Program-made: the position numbers and the translations under genes
Assembly: GCF_001592365.1 (NCBI RefSeq)
Contig: NZ_BCWU01000013.1
Coordinates: 62,001-126,000, forward strand
DNA: 64,000 bases
Reading direction: 5' to 3'
Source: Gordonia hydrophobica NBRC 16057
Lineage (GTDB): Bacteria; Actinomycetota; Actinomycetes; Mycobacteriales; Mycobacteriaceae
In this document: piece after piece, positions 47,408 to 55,985 of the stretch
How positions within the stretch are numbered: the stretch's first letter is position 1
Layout: every line of letters begins with the position of its first letter
Notes under the pieces: generated by a model
What the model was told of the DNA's origin: nothing
The model's database searches: none
The model's input: the letters and a program-made list of their open reading frames with translations, nothing else

Positions 47408-48070
47408 ATGACCACACCTTCACCGTCCGACGACGCCGATCGGCCACGCATCCCCACGCAGGCCGAGCTCGACGCGGAGGACATGGCGGAGATCGCCCGA
47501 CGGTCGAAGGACAACGACCACACCAACCGCTATCCGGCGCGGCCCGTCGACCCGGGCGCCGCGCCGACCGCATTGACCCGCGACGCCCGAATCGTCTGGT
47601 ACCTCGGAGCAGCGGCCTGCCTGGCCTGGATGATCTACGGGCTGACGAACCTGTCGTGGCTCGAGCAGCTGATGGCACAGCGGCTGTTGCCCGGACTGGA
47701 GAGCGTCCCCGACGTGGACCCCAACACCGAATCGGCATCGATGGCGGGCTTCTGGACGCCGGGCCTGCTCATCGGGATCCCGGTGTTCACCGCGCTCGGG
47801 TATCCGTTGCTGGTCGGCATCGCGAAGACGCACAGCCGCAACATGCGCAGCATCTACCTGGCGCTGATCGTCGTCACCGTGCTGTTCACCGTCGTCGGCG
47901 CCGACCTGCTGTTCGGGTACGACGAGGTCAGCGTCGTCGTGCGGGTCCTCGCCTGGGTGCACTGCGGCGCGCTGGTGCTGTCCGGACTCCTCACGCTCCG
48001 CAAACAGGTCAACGAATGGCTGCCGCAGTCAATGGCCGCGAAACCCTTCCGCCGCTCGCGCGGCGAGTAG
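47408..48070 (+). CDS. Membrane protein of unknown function, four helices
   Basis: 220 residues. A charged N-terminal tail (TTPSPSDDADRPRIPTQAEL with MAEIARRSKDNDHTNRYP), then four hydrophobic segments at about 60-80, 115-140, 150-170 and 175-197, with a loop SVPDVDPNTESASM between the first two. I do not recognise the family; it resembles DUF2561-like membrane proteins of mycobacteria in layout only. Followed by a hairpin (48080-48118) and ohr. Confidence 0.65.
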   Translation: MTTPSPSDDADRPRIPTQAELDAEDMAEIARRSKDNDHTNRYPARPVDPGAAPTALTRDARIVWYLGAAACLAWMIYGLTNLSWLEQLMAQRLLPGLESVPDVDPNTESASMAGFWTPGLLIGIPVFTALGYPLLVGIAKTHSRNMRSIYLALIVVTVLFTVVGADLLFGYDEVSVVVRVLAWVHCGALVLSGLLTLRKQVNEWLPQSMAAKPFRRSRGE

Positions 48071-48079
48071 GTTGGGAAG

Positions 48080-48118
48080 CGGGCTCCGACGATGCATGAC
48101 TGCGCACCGCGGAGCCCG
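48080..48118. terminator. Hairpin between membrane protein and ohr
   Basis: cgggctccg (48080-48088) and cggagcccg (48110-48118), perfect 9-bp arms around 21 nt, starting 9 bp after the membrane-protein stop. No T-run. Confidence 0.6.
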
Positions 48119-48148
48119 ACCATGCCAGAGAACCGATAGGAGAATGCA

Positions 48149-48580
48149 ATGACCGTGAGCCCCGTGTACCACGTCTCGTCGACCTCTACCGGAGGCGGCC
48201 GCGACAGCGAGGTGGTCTCGGAGTCCGGCCGCATCGATCTTGAACTGGCTCCGCCGGTCGAGATGGGCGGCAAGGGCGACGGCAGCAACCCGGAGGAGCT
48301 CTTCTCCGCCGGCTACGCCGCCTGCTTCATGGGCGCACTGCGCCACGTCGCAAGCACCAAGGGCGCCACGCTGACCGACGAGACCGCCGTCAAGGTGACC
48401 ATCGGCATCGGCAAGGACGACGCCGACGGCGGCTTCGGACTGACCGCCGACATCGACGTCTACCTGCCCGGACTCGACACCGCGGCAGCGGCCGACCTCG
48501 CGCAGGCGGCGCACGGCTTCTGCCCGTACTCGAAGGCGACCCGCGGCAACATCGCCGCAACTGTGACGTCGCGGGTGTGA
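48149..48580 (+). CDS. ohr: Organic hydroperoxide resistance protein (Ohr)
   Basis: 143 residues. A thiol peroxidase that reduces organic hydroperoxides, using a Cys pair: peroxidatic Cys59 in FSAGYAACFMGALRH and resolving Cys125 in AAHGFCPYSKATRGN. The other signature NPEELFSAGY and the C-terminal ATRGNIAATVT are present. Ribosome site gataggag precedes the ATG by 6 nt. No OhrR gene is adjacent in this window. Confidence 0.95.
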   Translation: MTVSPVYHVSSTSTGGGRDSEVVSESGRIDLELAPPVEMGGKGDGSNPEELFSAGYAACFMGALRHVASTKGATLTDETAVKVTIGIGKDDADGGFGLTADIDVYLPGLDTAAAADLAQAAHGFCPYSKATRGNIAATVTSRV

Positions 48581-48613
48581 TTGCGGGCACGTGGCCCGGT
48601 ACGGTGAATCCTC

Positions 48614-49081
48614 GTGAGTAACTGGGCCATCGTCGCCGCCATCGCAGTCCTGGCGGCCACCGTCGCGACCATCGCCTACGTTCGGTACCGCCAGCACGAG
48701 ACGTCGGTGTTGCGGAACGACGCCGACCTCGCTGTGCGGTTGCGGGAGTTGGCGGGCACGGACGCTGTTCGGCTGGCCGCCGTCGACGAGTTCGAGACCG
48801 CCGTCTACGAGCGACTGTTCTACACCCGTGCCGTCGGGCCGCGCTTCCGGGCCGCGGCGTGGGCGCTGCTGGGTGCCGTCCTGTCGACAGCGGGTGTCCT
48901 GCTGCTCGACGGGAACTCCAGCACCGCCAGCGTCGTGGCCTGGGCCGCGGCCATCGTGCTGGCCATCGGCTTCGGCGTGGCCGCCGTGGTGTTTCTGGCG
49001 CTCGCCGGTTACGCCGCCCTGACGACCCCGCGCGTCTCGTTCGCGGAGTCGTACGAGTCCGCGGAGGCAGACCAGGAGTGA
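48614..49081 (+). CDS. Small membrane protein of unknown function
   Basis: 155 residues from GTG. One N-terminal helix (MSNWAIVAAIAVLAATVATI), a soluble stretch of about 55 residues with DADLAVRLRELAGTDAVRLA, then two helices (AAWALLGAVLSTAGVLLLDG and SVVAWAAAIVLAIGFGVAAV) and a short acidic tail. No family recognised. Its last codons overlap the next gene's GTG (GTGA), so it is translated together with the secreted two-domain protein downstream. Confidence 0.65.
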   Translation: MSNWAIVAAIAVLAATVATIAYVRYRQHETSVLRNDADLAVRLRELAGTDAVRLAAVDEFETAVYERLFYTRAVGPRFRAAAWALLGAVLSTAGVLLLDGNSSTASVVAWAAAIVLAIGFGVAAVVFLALAGYAALTTPRVSFAESYESAEADQE

Positions 49082-50553
49082 CCCGCAGGCACCGCTACCC
49101 GGTGCGCGTCCGGTGGATCTCGACAGCCGTCATCGGCATCCTCGTGATCGCACTGGTCGCTGCATCGGCCGTTTCCGTGGTCGCCGTACCCCGGCAGGTG
49201 AGCGTGCTCCCCGCGGCGTCGGTCGATTCCATCGACGATGCCGACGTGCCCGATGCCGTGCTGGCGAGTCGGACGCTGTTCGACTCGGCGCCCGTCGCGG
49301 TGGTCGTCGCCCAGTCGGCGGATTCGTCCACGACAGCCGACGCCGCCGACCTCGCGATCGACAATCGCGTGCCGATGTTCCGCATCGCGCCCGACACGGC
49401 GGAGGCCGTCTCGACGGAACTGCGCCGCCTCGGCGTCGCGCGTGCCGTCCGCGTCGGCGACGACGTCGGTGACCTGGGCGTCGCGGTCACCGACGACCCG
49501 AGCGCCTTGGCGGGTGAAGCCGCCGCGGGGAAGGGAACCGGCGCCATCGTGCTGGTGTCGGCGGCAGGCCCCGATGCGATTGCGACCGCGAAAGCGTCGG
49601 GTGCCGCTACCGTCGCGATGCCCGCGCCCGATCCGCGGGTGTCCGGCGAGGCGATCCGACTGCTGAAAGAACGTCCCGACGCTCCGGTCCGGGTGTTCGG
49701 CGCGGGATTCGGCGATCGCGCGCAGGTGATGCGACGCATCGAGTTGGCCCGCACCGTCCCGGAACTGCCCGGCGGCGGCCAGGTGATGTTCCCCGGGCGT
49801 CGGGTGATCGCGCTCTACGGTTCGCCCGGCGCGCCCGAGCTCGGACCCGTGGGGCGCCAGAGCATCCCGGCGTCGATTGCGCGCGTCAAGAAGCTCGCCG
49901 CCCGCTACGACCGGCTGTCGCCGGTACCGGTGGTGCCGGGGTTCGAGATCATCGTGTCGGTCGCGTCGGCTGCACCGGGACCGAGCGGCGACTACTCGTC
50001 GGTGCTCGACGTCGACGCCGTCCGTCCCTGGGTCGACGCCGCCCGCAAGGCCGGGGTGTACGTGACGCTCGACCTGCAACCCGGGCGGATGGACTTCCTC
50101 ACTCAGGCCAAGATGTTTCGCGACCTCCTGCGTCAGCCGCACGTCGGTCTGGCGTTGGATCCGGAGTGGCGGTTGAAGCCGAACCAGGTCCACCTCACGC
50201 AGATCGGCTCGGTCGCGCCCGCGGAGGTCAATCGGACGTCGTCCTGGCTGGCCGATCTGGTGGCGAAGCACCGGTTGCCGCAGAAGGCGTTCGTCCTGCA
50301 TCAGTTCGACGCCGACATGCTCGGCGACCGATCCAAGATCGACACGCGGCGCGACGAGCTGGCGTTCGTGATCCATGCGGACGGTCACGGCATTCCGAGC
50401 GTCAAGATGTTCACCTGGAACCGCATCGTGGAGGGTTTGCCGTCGCGAACGTGGTTGGGGTGGAAGAATTTCTTCACCGAGGACAAGCCGATGTTCTCGC
50501 CGAAGCGGACCATGCGCGTCGCCCCGACGCCCTGGTTCATCTCGTACCAGTAG
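49078..50553 (+). CDS. Membrane-anchored two-domain extracellular protein of unknown function
   Basis: 491 residues from a GTG overlapping the previous stop. A single N-terminal helix (WISTAVIGILVIALVAASAV) leads to an outside part. Residues about 40-230 alternate short strands and helices with phrases such as DAVLASRTLFDSAPVAVVVA and GVARAVRVGDDVGDLGVAVT, reminiscent of cell-wall-binding-repeat-2-type folds. From about 240 (RRVIALYGSPGAPELGPVGR) to the end a TIM-barrel-like domain follows, with VYVTLDLQPGRMDFLTQAKM and LALDPEWRLKP carrying conserved-looking acids. No catalytic assignment is possible. DUF2252 follows 10 bp later. Confidence 0.65.
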   Translation: MTRRHRYPVRVRWISTAVIGILVIALVAASAVSVVAVPRQVSVLPAASVDSIDDADVPDAVLASRTLFDSAPVAVVVAQSADSSTTADAADLAIDNRVPMFRIAPDTAEAVSTELRRLGVARAVRVGDDVGDLGVAVTDDPSALAGEAAAGKGTGAIVLVSAAGPDAIATAKASGAATVAMPAPDPRVSGEAIRLLKERPDAPVRVFGAGFGDRAQVMRRIELARTVPELPGGGQVMFPGRRVIALYGSPGAPELGPVGRQSIPASIARVKKLAARYDRLSPVPVVPGFEIIVSVASAAPGPSGDYSSVLDVDAVRPWVDAARKAGVYVTLDLQPGRMDFLTQAKMFRDLLRQPHVGLALDPEWRLKPNQVHLTQIGSVAPAEVNRTSSWLADLVAKHRLPQKAFVLHQFDADMLGDRSKIDTRRDELAFVIHADGHGIPSVKMFTWNRIVEGLPSRTWLGWKNFFTEDKPMFSPKRTMRVAPTPWFISYQ

Positions 50554-50563
50554 AGGGAGCGAC

Positions 50564-51919
50564 ATGGCACTGCCCGTCGATCAACTGGCTGCGGTCCCCG
50601 AGAGTGCGGACCGGACCGATGCACTGACGATCCTGGGCGATCAGGACCGGACCCGGCTGGCCGAGCTGGTGCCCGTGCGCCATGACCGGATGGCGGCGAC
50701 CGCCTTCACCTTCTTCCGCGGTGCCGCTGCGGTGATGGCCTCGGATCTCGCGGCCACTCCGAACAGCGGGATCGTGACCACGCTGTGCGGTGATGCGCAC
50801 CTGAGCAATTTCGGACTGTTCCGGTCGCCCGAGCGCACCATGGTCTTCGACCTCAACGACTTCGACGAGACTCACCCCGGGCCCTTCGAATGGGACGTGA
50901 AGCGGTTGGCGGCCAGCATGACCATCGCCTCGCAGGCCAACGGCTTCGACGAGAAGTCGGTCCGCACCGCCGCCCGGCACGCGGCGAAGAACTACCGCAA
51001 GACGATGGTGGCGAGCGCGGAGAAGACCGCCCTCGAATGCTGGTATGCACGGGTGGACGCCGACGCGGTGGTCGCCGAGATCGGCGACCGCTTCGACACC
51101 GCATCCTCGGCCGCGACGCAGAAGAACCTGGAGAAGGCGAGGCACCGCGACAGCGTGCAGGCGCTGGAGAAGCTCTGCGACTTCGACCTGACCGGTGCGC
51201 ACATCAAGAGCGACCCGCCGCTCCTGGTGCCCGCGGCCGAGATCATGCCGGACATGGGCGCCGATCAGCTCGCCGCGGCCTTCACCGCAGGTTTCGAACG
51301 CTATCGCGAGACGCTTCCCAGTCATGTCGCCGCGCTGTTCTCGCAGTACTCGTTCATCGAGGCCGCACGAAAGGTCGTCGGGGTCGGCAGCGTCGGCACC
51401 CGATGCTGGATTGCGCTGTTCGGCGGTAGTCACGTCGGCGACCCGTTGTTCCTTCAGATGAAGGAGGCCTCGGCGTCGGTCCTCGCGCAGTACGTGCCGG
51501 GCTACGAGTACGAGAACCAGGCCGTGCGGGTCATCGACGGGCAGCGACTGCTGCAGGCCTCCAGTGACATCCTCCTCGGCTGGGTGCAGCAACTGGCCTT
51601 CGAAGGGCAGCAGAACACCGACTTCTACGTCCGGCAGCTCCGTGACGGCAAGGGGTCGGTGGTCGTGGAGGCGCTGGCCCCGGAAGGCATGAAGTACTAC
51701 GGGCGGCTGTGCGGCGAGGTCCTGGCGCAGGCGCACGCGCGGACAGGGGCCCGCGCCGAGATCGCCGCGTACCTCGCCGACGCGGGCAAATCGTTCGACA
51801 ACGCGATCGCCGACTTCGCCGTCGAATACAGCCGAATCAACGAAGGCGACCATTCGCGCCTGGTTGCGGCGATCGCCGACGGATCGATCAGCGCCGACGC
51901 TCTCGAAAAATCCTCCTGA
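50564..51919 (+). CDS. DUF2252 family protein
   Basis: 451 residues from ATG (agaggga ribosome site). Signature stretches: TAFTFFRGAAAVMASDLAAT, VTTLCGDAHLSNFGLFRSPE, MVFDLNDFDETHPGPFEWDV and the late AEIAAYLADAGKSFDNAIAD. The order GDxHxxNF ... DxNDFD resembles the catalytic loop and metal-binding aspartate of protein-kinase-like/aminoglycoside phosphotransferase folds, so a phosphotransferase activity is a reasonable guess, unproven. It closes a three-gene unit with the small membrane protein and the two-domain extracellular protein. Confidence 0.83.
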   Translation: MALPVDQLAAVPESADRTDALTILGDQDRTRLAELVPVRHDRMAATAFTFFRGAAAVMASDLAATPNSGIVTTLCGDAHLSNFGLFRSPERTMVFDLNDFDETHPGPFEWDVKRLAASMTIASQANGFDEKSVRTAARHAAKNYRKTMVASAEKTALECWYARVDADAVVAEIGDRFDTASSAATQKNLEKARHRDSVQALEKLCDFDLTGAHIKSDPPLLVPAAEIMPDMGADQLAAAFTAGFERYRETLPSHVAALFSQYSFIEAARKVVGVGSVGTRCWIALFGGSHVGDPLFLQMKEASASVLAQYVPGYEYENQAVRVIDGQRLLQASSDILLGWVQQLAFEGQQNTDFYVRQLRDGKGSVVVEALAPEGMKYYGRLCGEVLAQAHARTGARAEIAAYLADAGKSFDNAIADFAVEYSRINEGDHSRLVAAIADGSISADALEKSS

Positions 51920-51975
51920 CCAGCCGATTTAATACTTTCGCCACCTTCGTTGTAGGCTATTGCAGGCTAGACCAG

Positions 51976-52049
<74 letters not shown>

Positions 52050-52070
52050 CGCTTTGGTTGAGAAGCAGTA

Positions 52071-52107
52071 GAGGCCCCCGGATCGCAGAAATGCGAACCG
52101 GGGCCTC
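52071..52107 (+). terminator. Terminator hairpin after tRNA-Pro
   Basis: gaggccccc-gg (52071-52081) pairs with ccggggcctc (52098-52107) with one bulged base, around a loop containing tcgcagaaatgcga. It begins 22 nt after the tRNA end. Its right half is repeated at 53064 onwards without the left half. Confidence 0.65.
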
Positions 52108-52147
52108 CTCGTATCCGCCGGGCGGCCTCGTGCCTCAATCTCGGATT
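52085..52147. repeat. Direct repeat of about 63 bp, left copy
   Basis: gcagaaatgcgaaccgg, then ggcctcctcgtatccgccgg and a diverged tail. Compared with 53064-53128 it differs at about eight positions including an indel of two G residues. The left copy overlaps the tRNA-Pro terminator. Confidence 0.8.
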
Positions 52148-52267
52148 GTGAGGGCTAAAAGGCCAATAGATATTTCGTCCGGGCGTAGCTAGTGCTCGGG
52201 TCGAGACTGCCCGCGGGCGTACGGCTCCCATGGCGCGACTTTCATTGCTGGGAACAACGGCGATTCG

Positions 52268-52737
52268 TTAATCCCCGGTGACGAGTGGTGTCTCGCGGTG
52301 CGCTTGGATCAACGCAGCCGCTATCGCGACAACGGATCGCGACTCCTCCACGCTCGGTCGTCTCGGTTCTTGCTCGCCGTGGCGATCAGGGTTCGGCCAC
52401 AGGAGCTCTAGCGCTCCGACGACGGGAGCAACCGGGTGGTCCTTGTCCTTGCAGGGAAGTCTCCCGCGCCATTTGTTGCCGTCATTCGCGCGCAGGACCC
52501 GAGAACCCGACCGAGCGTCTGCTTCGGTTTCGAATCATTGGGTATCACGATTGGGATCAACAGTGCTTCAACAGCCTTGATGGCCTCTGCCCAGGCGTGC
52601 GAAGGGTTGATTCCCGCTGACCGGAGATAGTGGAGGTCGCTGCAGTCGGCGTCACGAAGACGTATGAAAATAAAACGAACTGGTGCCACGTCGCGCGATG
52701 CCTGCGTTCGACCTGATATCGCCGCGCCGCGCTCCGC
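52268..52737 (-). pseudogene. Decayed gene, possibly abortive-infection/HEPN-like C-terminal region
   Basis: The reverse strand codes for LHYLRSAGINPSHAWAEAIK, AVEALLIPIVIPNDSKPKQT and LGRVLG. One base appears lost near 52497, and the shifted frame continues LRANDGNKWRGRLPCKDKDH, then PVAPVVGALELLWPNPDRHG and ends with a TAA at 52268-52270. The joined text is coherent: the AEAIKAVEALLIP...TLG...LWPNPDRHG...SVVAIAAALIQ pattern matches, as I remember it, a widespread actinobacterial family of hypothetical or abortive-infection-like proteins. Immediately upstream an in-frame TAG (52738-52740) separates another 63-codon stretch (to 52929), which may be the same gene's start. So at least one frameshift and perhaps one nonsense change. 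Family assignment is tentative. Confidence 0.55.
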
Positions 52738-52777
52738 CTACTGCCACAACGCGCTATAAACTGCGTGCTCAGCGGCC

Positions 52778-52800
52778 TCCGACGGCAATATTCCGTCGGA
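52778..52800. repeat. Small hairpin inside the gene desert
   Basis: tccgacgg (52778-52785) and ccgtcgga (52793-52800) with a 7-nt loop. The remaining desert DNA between 52930 and 53063 shows no gene, promoter or repeat I can support. Confidence 0.45.
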
Positions 52801-53063
52801 AGCGCCTGAGCGAGCAGTTCTCAGCAGGGATCGGCCGGACGAGGCCTCGCCGACGACCACCGCTTCCCACCATGGAGACGGCTGCGGCTCAAGATCTCCG
52901 TCGGAGCAGTAACTGAGATCACCACACATGGCGGCGGAAAGCCCGGGATTCCAGCGGAACTCACGACGGTCTCGATAACTGCGTGCTGCACTCGACCACC
53001 GTGGGGACGGCAGTCACCGGGAATCAATCATCTAGGCGAGTAGCGTCTCGCGCAACGATGCTG

Positions 53064-53128
53064 GCAGAAATGCGAACCGGGGGCCTCCTCGTATCCGCCG
53101 GGCCGCCTCGTGCCCCGACCTCAGACTG
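53064..53128. repeat. Direct repeat of about 63 bp, right copy
   Basis: gcagaaatgcgaaccggggg, then cctcctcgtatccgccgg and a diverged tail; partner of 52085-52147, offset by 979 bp. It lies 25 bp past the stop of the siderophore ATPase gene. It carries only the right arm of the tRNA terminator hairpin, so it is a displaced copy and not an independent terminator. Confidence 0.8.
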
Positions 53129-53153
53129 ACGCGAAGTCGTGGGCGGCGATCCG

Positions 53154-53942
53154 CTACGACGCGGACGCGGCGGTCGTGGCCGGGAGGCCCGCGTACACCG
53201 CGACGGGGATGCCGTCGAGGACGTGGACGTGCACCGTGGTCTGGAAGATCTCGGTGAGCAGGTCGGAGTTCATGATCTCGGCGGGCGTGCCGCTGGCCAC
53301 GACGTCGCCTTCGCGCAGCACGACGATGCGGTCGGCGTACGCGGCCGCGAAGTTGAGGTCGTGCACGACGACGATGATCGTCTTGTCGAGTTCGTCGGCG
53401 GCGCGGCGCAGCCTGCTCATCATTCGCACCTGGTGGCGCATGTCGAGGTTGTTGAGCGGCTCGTCCAACAGCAGCACATCGGTGTCCTGGGCCAGCGTCA
53501 TCGCGACGTACGCGCGCTGCCGCTGACCGCCGGAGAGCTCGTCGAGATACCGGTCGGCCAGGTCCTCGAGGCCGAGGAAGCCGATGGCCTCGTCCACCTT
53601 CATGGCGTCCTCCTCGGTGAGGCGGCCGCGGCTGTGCGGGAACCGGCCGAACGCGACCAGGTCGCGGACCGACAGACGGGCGTTGACCCCGTTCTCCTGC
53701 CGGAGGATCGCCAGCCGCCGGGCGAACTCAGCGGGCTTGTACGACGACACCGGGCGCCCGTCGAGCATCGCGGTGCCCGCGGTGGCGTCGACCAAGCGGC
53801 CCACGATGGTCAACAGCGTCGACTTTCCGGCACCGTTGGGACCGACGAGGGCGGTGACGCCGCCGCGAGGAAAGGCGCCCGACACCGGTCCGAGGACGGT
53901 GGCGTCGCCGTACGACTTCGTGAGGTCGGCGAACTCGATCAC
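53154..53942 (-). CDS. Ferric-siderophore ABC transporter ATP-binding protein (FepC type)
   Basis: 262 residues from GTG. Walker A GPNGAGKST (34-42), Q-loop in RRLAILRQENGVNARLSVRD, ABC signature LDELSGGQRQRAYVA (about 137), Walker B DVLLLDEPLNNLD and H-loop VVVHDLNFAAAYADR. The FepC/FhuC subfamily powers iron-siderophore or vitamin B12 uptake; AILRQENGVNARLSVRDLVA is typical of iron members. GTG overlaps the stop of the second permease (GTGA). Last gene of the SBP - permease - permease - ATPase operon. Confidence 0.93.
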   Translation of the reverse strand: MIEFADLTKSYGDATVLGPVSGAFPRGGVTALVGPNGAGKSTLLTIVGRLVDATAGTAMLDGRPVSSYKPAEFARRLAILRQENGVNARLSVRDLVAFGRFPHSRGRLTEEDAMKVDEAIGFLGLEDLADRYLDELSGGQRQRAYVAMTLAQDTDVLLLDEPLNNLDMRHQVRMMSRLRRAADELDKTIIVVVHDLNFAAAYADRIVVLREGDVVASGTPAEIMNSDLLTEIFQTTVHVHVLDGIPVAVYAGLPATTAASAS

Positions 53943-54970
53943 AGGTTGCCCTTTCGTAGAAGAAGGATCGCGAGGAACGCGGCGCCGCCGCAGAACTCGA
54001 TGATGACGGTGAGCGTGCCCGCCGCGTAGAAGACGTTGTGGATGATGAACTGACCGGCCGCGAGGGTGAAGATGCCGATCAGCACCGACATCGGCAGCGT
54101 GGCCCGGTGCCGCCAGTCGCCCGCCAGTTGGTAGGCGAGCGTCGCGACGATGAAGCCGAAGAACGTCAGCGGACCGACGAGCGCGGTGGACACCGAGATC
54201 AGCACGGCGATCAGCACGAGGGCGAGCGTCAGCTCGCGCTTGTGGTCGACGCCGAGGCTGGTGGCGCTCTCGCGGCCGAGAAGCAGGACGTCGAGGATGT
54301 GTCGACGCCGCCAGACGATCACGCCGACGACGAGACAGATCACCGCGGCGATCGGCAGCAGATCGGTGTTCACCGACCCCAGCCGACCGAAGAGTTTGAT
54401 CTGCAGGGCGTCGAAGTCGGACGGGGAGATCAACCGCTGCAGGAACTCCGACATCGCTCGGAAGGCGAGACCGATGACGACGCCGGCGAGCAGGAGGAGG
54501 AACAGACTGGAGAACCGACCCGAGAACATCCACCGGTACAGGAGCCCGGCGAACAACACCATGCCCGCGGTCTGCAGGAGGAACTGCAGCAGGCTGTCGC
54601 TGTTGTCGACGAAGCGCGCTCCGACGATCGCGACGCCGACCGTCTGAATCAGCACGTAGAGGGCGTCGAGTCCGATGATCGACGGCGTCAGGATGCGGTT
54701 GTGCGTGACCGAATGGAACAGCACGGTCGCCACGCCCTGGCAGAAGGCGGCGAGCACGATCGCCGCGACGGTGCGCAGCCGACGTTCGAACGACGGTCCG
54801 AAACGGAAATCCCACTTCAGAGCGTCGTCGGCACCGGTTCGCAGGAGCAGATACGCGGCGACGGCGCCGCCTGCGATGGCGGCGGCGATGGCCAGACGGG
54901 CCCGCCACGAGACGCGGCGGCTACGGCCGGCGTCGAGCGACGGGGCGGCGGAGGCGTCAGAGACTGCCAC
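53939..54970 (-). CDS. Ferric-siderophore ABC transporter permease 2 (FecCD family)
   Basis: 343 residues, about nine to ten helices. Contains TVLFHSVTHNRILTPSIIGL (periplasmic loop conserved in FecCD), LLLLLAGVVIGLAFRAMSEF, DVLLLGRESATSLGVDHKRE (the cytoplasmic coupling-helix segment that docks the ATPase) and LVGPLTFFGFIVATLAYQL. Overlaps permease 1 by 14 nt, so the two are coupled and probably form a heterodimer. Confidence 0.92.
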   Translation of the reverse strand: MAVSDASAAPSLDAGRSRRVSWRARLAIAAAIAGGAVAAYLLLRTGADDALKWDFRFGPSFERRLRTVAAIVLAAFCQGVATVLFHSVTHNRILTPSIIGLDALYVLIQTVGVAIVGARFVDNSDSLLQFLLQTAGMVLFAGLLYRWMFSGRFSSLFLLLLAGVVIGLAFRAMSEFLQRLISPSDFDALQIKLFGRLGSVNTDLLPIAAVICLVVGVIVWRRRHILDVLLLGRESATSLGVDHKRELTLALVLIAVLISVSTALVGPLTFFGFIVATLAYQLAGDWRHRATLPMSVLIGIFTLAAGQFIIHNVFYAAGTLTVIIEFCGGAAFLAILLLRKGNL

Positions 54971-55970
54971 GGAACCTCCCGGAGAAGATGATGGCGAGGA
55001 AGGTGACGGCGCCGATGACGCCCATGATCACCGATGTCGGGATCTCCATGGGGCGCACGACGACGCGGCCGATCAGATCGCAGCCGATGATCAGGACGGT
55101 GGCGACGACGCCGATCCACGGCAGGTTCTTCCGCATGTCGTCGCCGCGGAGCATGCTCACGATGTTCGGGACCACCAGGCCCAGGAACGGGATGAAACCG
55201 ACGACGACGCTGGTGACGCCCGTGGCGAGCGCGACCATCGTGACACCGATGCCGAGCGTGCGGCCGTAGTTGAGTCCGAGGCTGGTCGCGACGTCGCGCC
55301 CCAACCCGGCGATGGTGAAGTAGTTGGCGAGCAGATAGGTCGCGACCGCGACCGCGAGGACGGCCCACAGCGGCTCATAGAAGCCGCGGACGATGTGCGA
55401 GAACCCGCCCGACCGCCACGAGACGACGGCCTGCAGCATGTTCTCCTGCACCGCGATGTACGTCGTCACCGCGCCGATCACGGCGCCGAGCATCAGACCG
55501 ACCAGGGGAACGATCGCCGTCTTCCGGGCGCGGATCCGGTTGATGATGCCGAGGAAGATCACGGTGCCGATGAACGCGGAGGTGGTCGCGATGACCATGC
55601 GCACCAGCGGTGACGCTCCGGGGAGATAAAGGAAGCACAGCAGCACGCCGAGCCCCGCCCATTCGGCGGTGCCCGCGGTGGTCGGCTCCACGAACCGGTT
55701 CTGCGTCAGGCGCTGCATGATGACGCCGGAGAAGCTCATCGCCAGACCGGCGAAGACCAGCGCCAGGGTGCGCGGCACCCGCGAGATGAGGAACATCCGC
55801 CACATCTCCGAGTCACCGGACAGCAGGCCTGCGACGGTGATGTGGTACTCGCCGACCATCAGCGACGCGAACACGAGGACCACGCACGCGAGCGCGGCGA
55901 CGGGAAGGACGAACCGACCCGGGCCGGAAGCTGTGGAACTTCCGGCCCGGGTCGTCGTCACGGTAGACAT
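54957..55970 (-). CDS. Ferric-siderophore ABC transporter permease 1 (FecCD family)
   Basis: 337 residues from ATG 55970; a GTG at 55976 adds two residues. Features: LISRVPRTLALVFAGLAMSF followed by SGVIMQRLTQNRFVEPTTAG (signature region), LVGLMLGAVIGAVTTYIAVQ, GRDVATSLGLNYGRTLGIGV (coupling segment) and FIPFLGLVVPNIVSMLRGDD. A self-complementary run gggccggaag...cttccggccc (55921-55948) lies in its 5' coding end and could form an mRNA hairpin. The substrate-binding protein gene ends 15 bp before it. Confidence 0.92.
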   Translation of the reverse strand: MSTVTTTRAGSSTASGPGRFVLPVAALACVVLVFASLMVGEYHITVAGLLSGDSEMWRMFLISRVPRTLALVFAGLAMSFSGVIMQRLTQNRFVEPTTAGTAEWAGLGVLLCFLYLPGASPLVRMVIATTSAFIGTVIFLGIINRIRARKTAIVPLVGLMLGAVIGAVTTYIAVQENMLQAVVSWRSGGFSHIVRGFYEPLWAVLAVAVATYLLANYFTIAGLGRDVATSLGLNYGRTLGIGVTMVALATGVTSVVVGFIPFLGLVVPNIVSMLRGDDMRKNLPWIGVVATVLIIGCDLIGRVVVRPMEIPTSVIMGVIGAVTFLAIIFSGRFRGSL

Positions 55971-55985
55971 GTTCACAACGGGGAG

